This document shows, piece after piece, positions 6,062-7,765 of a stretch of DNA of 7,765 nt; within the stretch, counting starts at the first letter, position 1, and every line of letters starts with the position of its first letter. The translations under genes were made by a program, and so were the position numbers. The stretch is from an uncultured Butyrivibrio sp. (GTDB lineage Bacteria; Bacillota; Clostridia; Lachnospirales; Lachnospiraceae). The notes beneath the pieces are model-generated. The model was not told where the DNA came from. It searched no databases and saw only the letters and a list, made by a program, of their open reading frames with translations. Location: NCBI GenBank assembly GCA_947169985.1, contig CAMVRW010000107.1, positions 1-7,765 on the forward strand. Reading direction: 5' to 3'.

Positions 6062-7700
6062 TAAGTCTCTTCTCAAAATCTTTTTTTGGCATAGGGTTGT
6101 CATATAAAAATCCCTGTGCCACATGACAGCCAACAGACTGAAGAAGTGCAGTCTGATCCGGTCTTTCCACACCTTCAGAAACCACTGAGATTCCCAGCTC
6201 ATTGGCCATAGCAATTATATTCTTAAGAACTATCTCATCAGACTTGTTTAATTCATCATTATTGATAAAAGACCTGTCGATCTTAATCTCAGATACAGGA
6301 AAATCCCTAAGTGTAGAAAGGGAGGAATAACCGGTTCCAAAATCGTCGATAGCTGTTGAGATGTTTTCATCCTTGAGTCTTGAAAGGAAGCCTGTCATCT
6401 GTTTCCTTTCATCCTCGCTGGCTGTTTCTGTAACCTCTATCTGAATCAGCTTCCTGTCTATATTGAAACTGTCGATTATACTTGTTATCTCTTTTGCCAG
6501 GTCCTTGTAACTAAGGTCTCGTCTGGAGAAGTTGACGGATACAGGCACAGGCTTTATACCGTTGTCGATCCATTCCCTTATAAACTCACAGGACTTCTTA
6601 AGCACATACAGATCCAGGGACGCTACTATCCCCTCCTGTTCCAGGATCGGTACAAACTCTGTGGGATATAGCACCAGTCCTTTGCAGAACCATCTTGCTA
6701 AAGCTTCGGCTCCCACAATCCTGCCACTTTCAATATCTACCTTAGGCTGAAGGTAGATCCTGAACTCGTCGCTTGCAAGGGCCTCCTCATATCTGTCCTC
6801 GATCTGCTTCTGCCTGTAAATTCTGGTACTCATTGCCTTGTTAACATAGACATAAGGCTTATTTGCCACGTTCTTGGCATAATTACAGGCCATTACAGCT
6901 CTGGAGATTGCCTGTCCGGGACTGCTCATGGATTCATCTACAGAATAAATTCCGGAAACTGCAGCTATGGTAAACTCATCCCTTTTGTCCTTCTTCATGC
7001 CATAAACAGGGACAGCAGAGATAAACTTAAGGAACTTCTTTGTCCTGTCCTTCTTGATGAGAGCAGCATAGTTGTCTCCGCCAAAGTGCGCTACTATCTC
7101 ATCCTCCTCACAGAAGTCACGAAGCTTTTTGGAGTAGCGCTTCATTATCTCATCGCCTTCCTGAATACCATAGCGCCTGCTGATAAGGCCATAGCTCTTG
7201 AGGTTAAAAAAGAAGGCGTCATAATTCATTATCTCACCGGTTCCAAGCTTTTGCCCCACAAACTCCAGGTATCCACCTGAATTGGGAAGCCCTGTAAGGA
7301 ACTGTGTCAGAGCGCTGTTCTTAACAACGCTTATCAAAAGAAATCTCTCCATATGGAAGGAAAGAACATCCATAATAAGTGAAAAATACTTGTACTCCTC
7401 TTCAGTCCACTTCTTGCCGCCAACAGTATATATGTTATATATAACCGTCCGTTTCCCGGACATGTTGCTCTTGAATCTGTAGGTTGGCTTTTCATTCTCA
7501 GGAACAGGGCCAAATAACGGTATTATGGTATCCGGGTCACCGGCTCTTTCAGAATCAGGCCTGTAGGAAACAACAGAAACTATAGAACGCAAAGAAAACT
7601 CCTTGGAAAGATCCGCCAAAGCGCTTGGGGAAATCTCAGGAGTCACTTCTTCTTCAGATAATATCTGTATAAAATTCTCAAAGCTTCTATCTAGTGTCAT
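6039..7700 (-). CDS. c-di-GMP phosphodiesterase with degenerate GGDEF and intact EAL domain
   Basis: This 553-residue soluble protein should hydrolyse c-di-GMP to pGpG. Residues 1-125 are an unassigned, possibly GAF-like sensor region. Residues 126-290 are a GGDEF fold that has lost activity: LTGLPN (135-140) is kept, but the signature is GGDNY (207-211) and the metal-binding Asp positions read FNLKSY (165-170). Residues 300-550 are a full EAL domain: AEALARW (Glu332), SVNFS (Asn390), EVTET (Glu422, Glu425), DDFGTGYSSL (Asp452, Asp453), EIKID (Lys473), SEGVE (Glu509) and AQGF (Gln529). All expected catalytic positions are present, so activity is predicted. There is no membrane segment. An in-frame TAA lies two codons before the ATG, so the start cannot be further upstream. 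No ribosome site is visible. A terminator is built into the 3' end. The GGDEF part may bind GTP or act in dimerisation, as known for other degenerate examples; that is inference. Confidence 0.92.
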   Translation of the reverse strand: MTLDRSFENFIQILSEEEVTPEISPSALADLSKEFSLRSIVSVVSYRPDSERAGDPDTIIPLFGPVPENEKPTYRFKSNMSGKRTVIYNIYTVGGKKWTEEEYKYFSLIMDVLSFHMERFLLISVVKNSALTQFLTGLPNSGGYLEFVGQKLGTGEIMNYDAFFFNLKSYGLISRRYGIQEGDEIMKRYSKKLRDFCEEDEIVAHFGGDNYAALIKKDRTKKFLKFISAVPVYGMKKDKRDEFTIAAVSGIYSVDESMSSPGQAISRAVMACNYAKNVANKPYVYVNKAMSTRIYRQKQIEDRYEEALASDEFRIYLQPKVDIESGRIVGAEALARWFCKGLVLYPTEFVPILEQEGIVASLDLYVLKKSCEFIREWIDNGIKPVPVSVNFSRRDLSYKDLAKEITSIIDSFNIDRKLIQIEVTETASEDERKQMTGFLSRLKDENISTAIDDFGTGYSSLSTLRDFPVSEIKIDRSFINNDELNKSDEIVLKNIIAMANELGISVVSEGVERPDQTALLQSVGCHVAQGFLYDNPMPKKDFEKRLIKGVYEE

Positions 7701-7711
7701 GCTTTAATTTT

Positions 7712-7739
7712 ATTTTATTTTTATGATTATTTCAATCAA
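7712..7739 (-). promoter_or_regulatory. Possible sigma-A promoter of the phosphodiesterase gene
   Basis: The minus strand reads TTGATT (7739-7734), a 16-nt spacer, then TAAAAT (7717-7712), matching the housekeeping consensus at four and five of six bases. Initiation about 7 nt after the -10 would fall within roughly 5 nt of the ATG, giving a near-leaderless transcript, which would fit the missing ribosome site. The region is very AT-rich, so a chance match is possible, and the gene may instead be read from further upstream, outside the window. Confidence 0.3.
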
Positions 7740-7765
7740 TTTACTGCACTTTAAGGCTACTTTAT

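Noticed and set aside
1..7765. CRISPR array, insertion sequence, tRNA/rRNA, phage or defence genes
   Set aside because: Read through both strands: no regularly spaced repeats, transposase motifs, terminal inverted repeats, cloverleaf-like segments or nuclease/toxin genes are visible.

Overview
The window reads like chromosomal DNA from a motile, anaerobic Gram-positive of the Lachnospiraceae (Butyrivibrio, Pseudobutyrivibrio or Roseburia type). The signs are moderate GC with AT-rich intergenic gaps, strong GGAGG-type ribosome sites, a Firmicutes-style lipoprotein peptide-transport operon, a GGDEF-EAL protein of a kind common in Butyrivibrio, and a flagellar-type (sigma-28) promoter. This placement is inference from style, not a database match. 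Every supported gene is on the minus strand, so transcription runs from high to low coordinates.

Layout in transcription order: (1) 7700-6039, a cytoplasmic c-di-GMP phosphodiesterase with a degenerate GGDEF domain and a complete EAL active site; its intrinsic terminator is built into its own last codons and stop codon. (2) 5943-1062, a compact five-gene ABC importer of the peptide/nickel/opine class, ordered binding lipoprotein, permease B, permease C, ATPase D, ATPase F. The genes are 25 nt apart, overlapping, overlapping, and 3 nt apart, so this is clearly one operon. (3) 938-522, a 138-residue cysteine-free protein of unknown function, preceded by a near-perfect sigma-28 promoter and a strong ribosome site and followed by a strong terminator. 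(4) 287-1, the N-terminal part of a single-pass membrane protein that runs off the window, behind a roughly 190-nt leader-like gap.

The five transporter genes together make a complete importer: the lipoprotein captures substrate outside the membrane, the two permeases form the channel, and the two ATPases drive it. The phosphodiesterase would lower c-di-GMP, which in motile bacteria usually favours swimming. The sigma-28-controlled small gene is probably part of the motility regulon. The phosphodiesterase and the importer are separated by a terminator, so their adjacency is weak evidence for a shared role.

Most of the window is ordinary. I see no mobile element, CRISPR array, rRNA or tRNA gene, defence island or phage gene. 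The one item that looks under-described is the small sigma-28-controlled gene. Intergenic stretches are all shorter than 300 bases; their contents are listed as separate sites where anything is visible.
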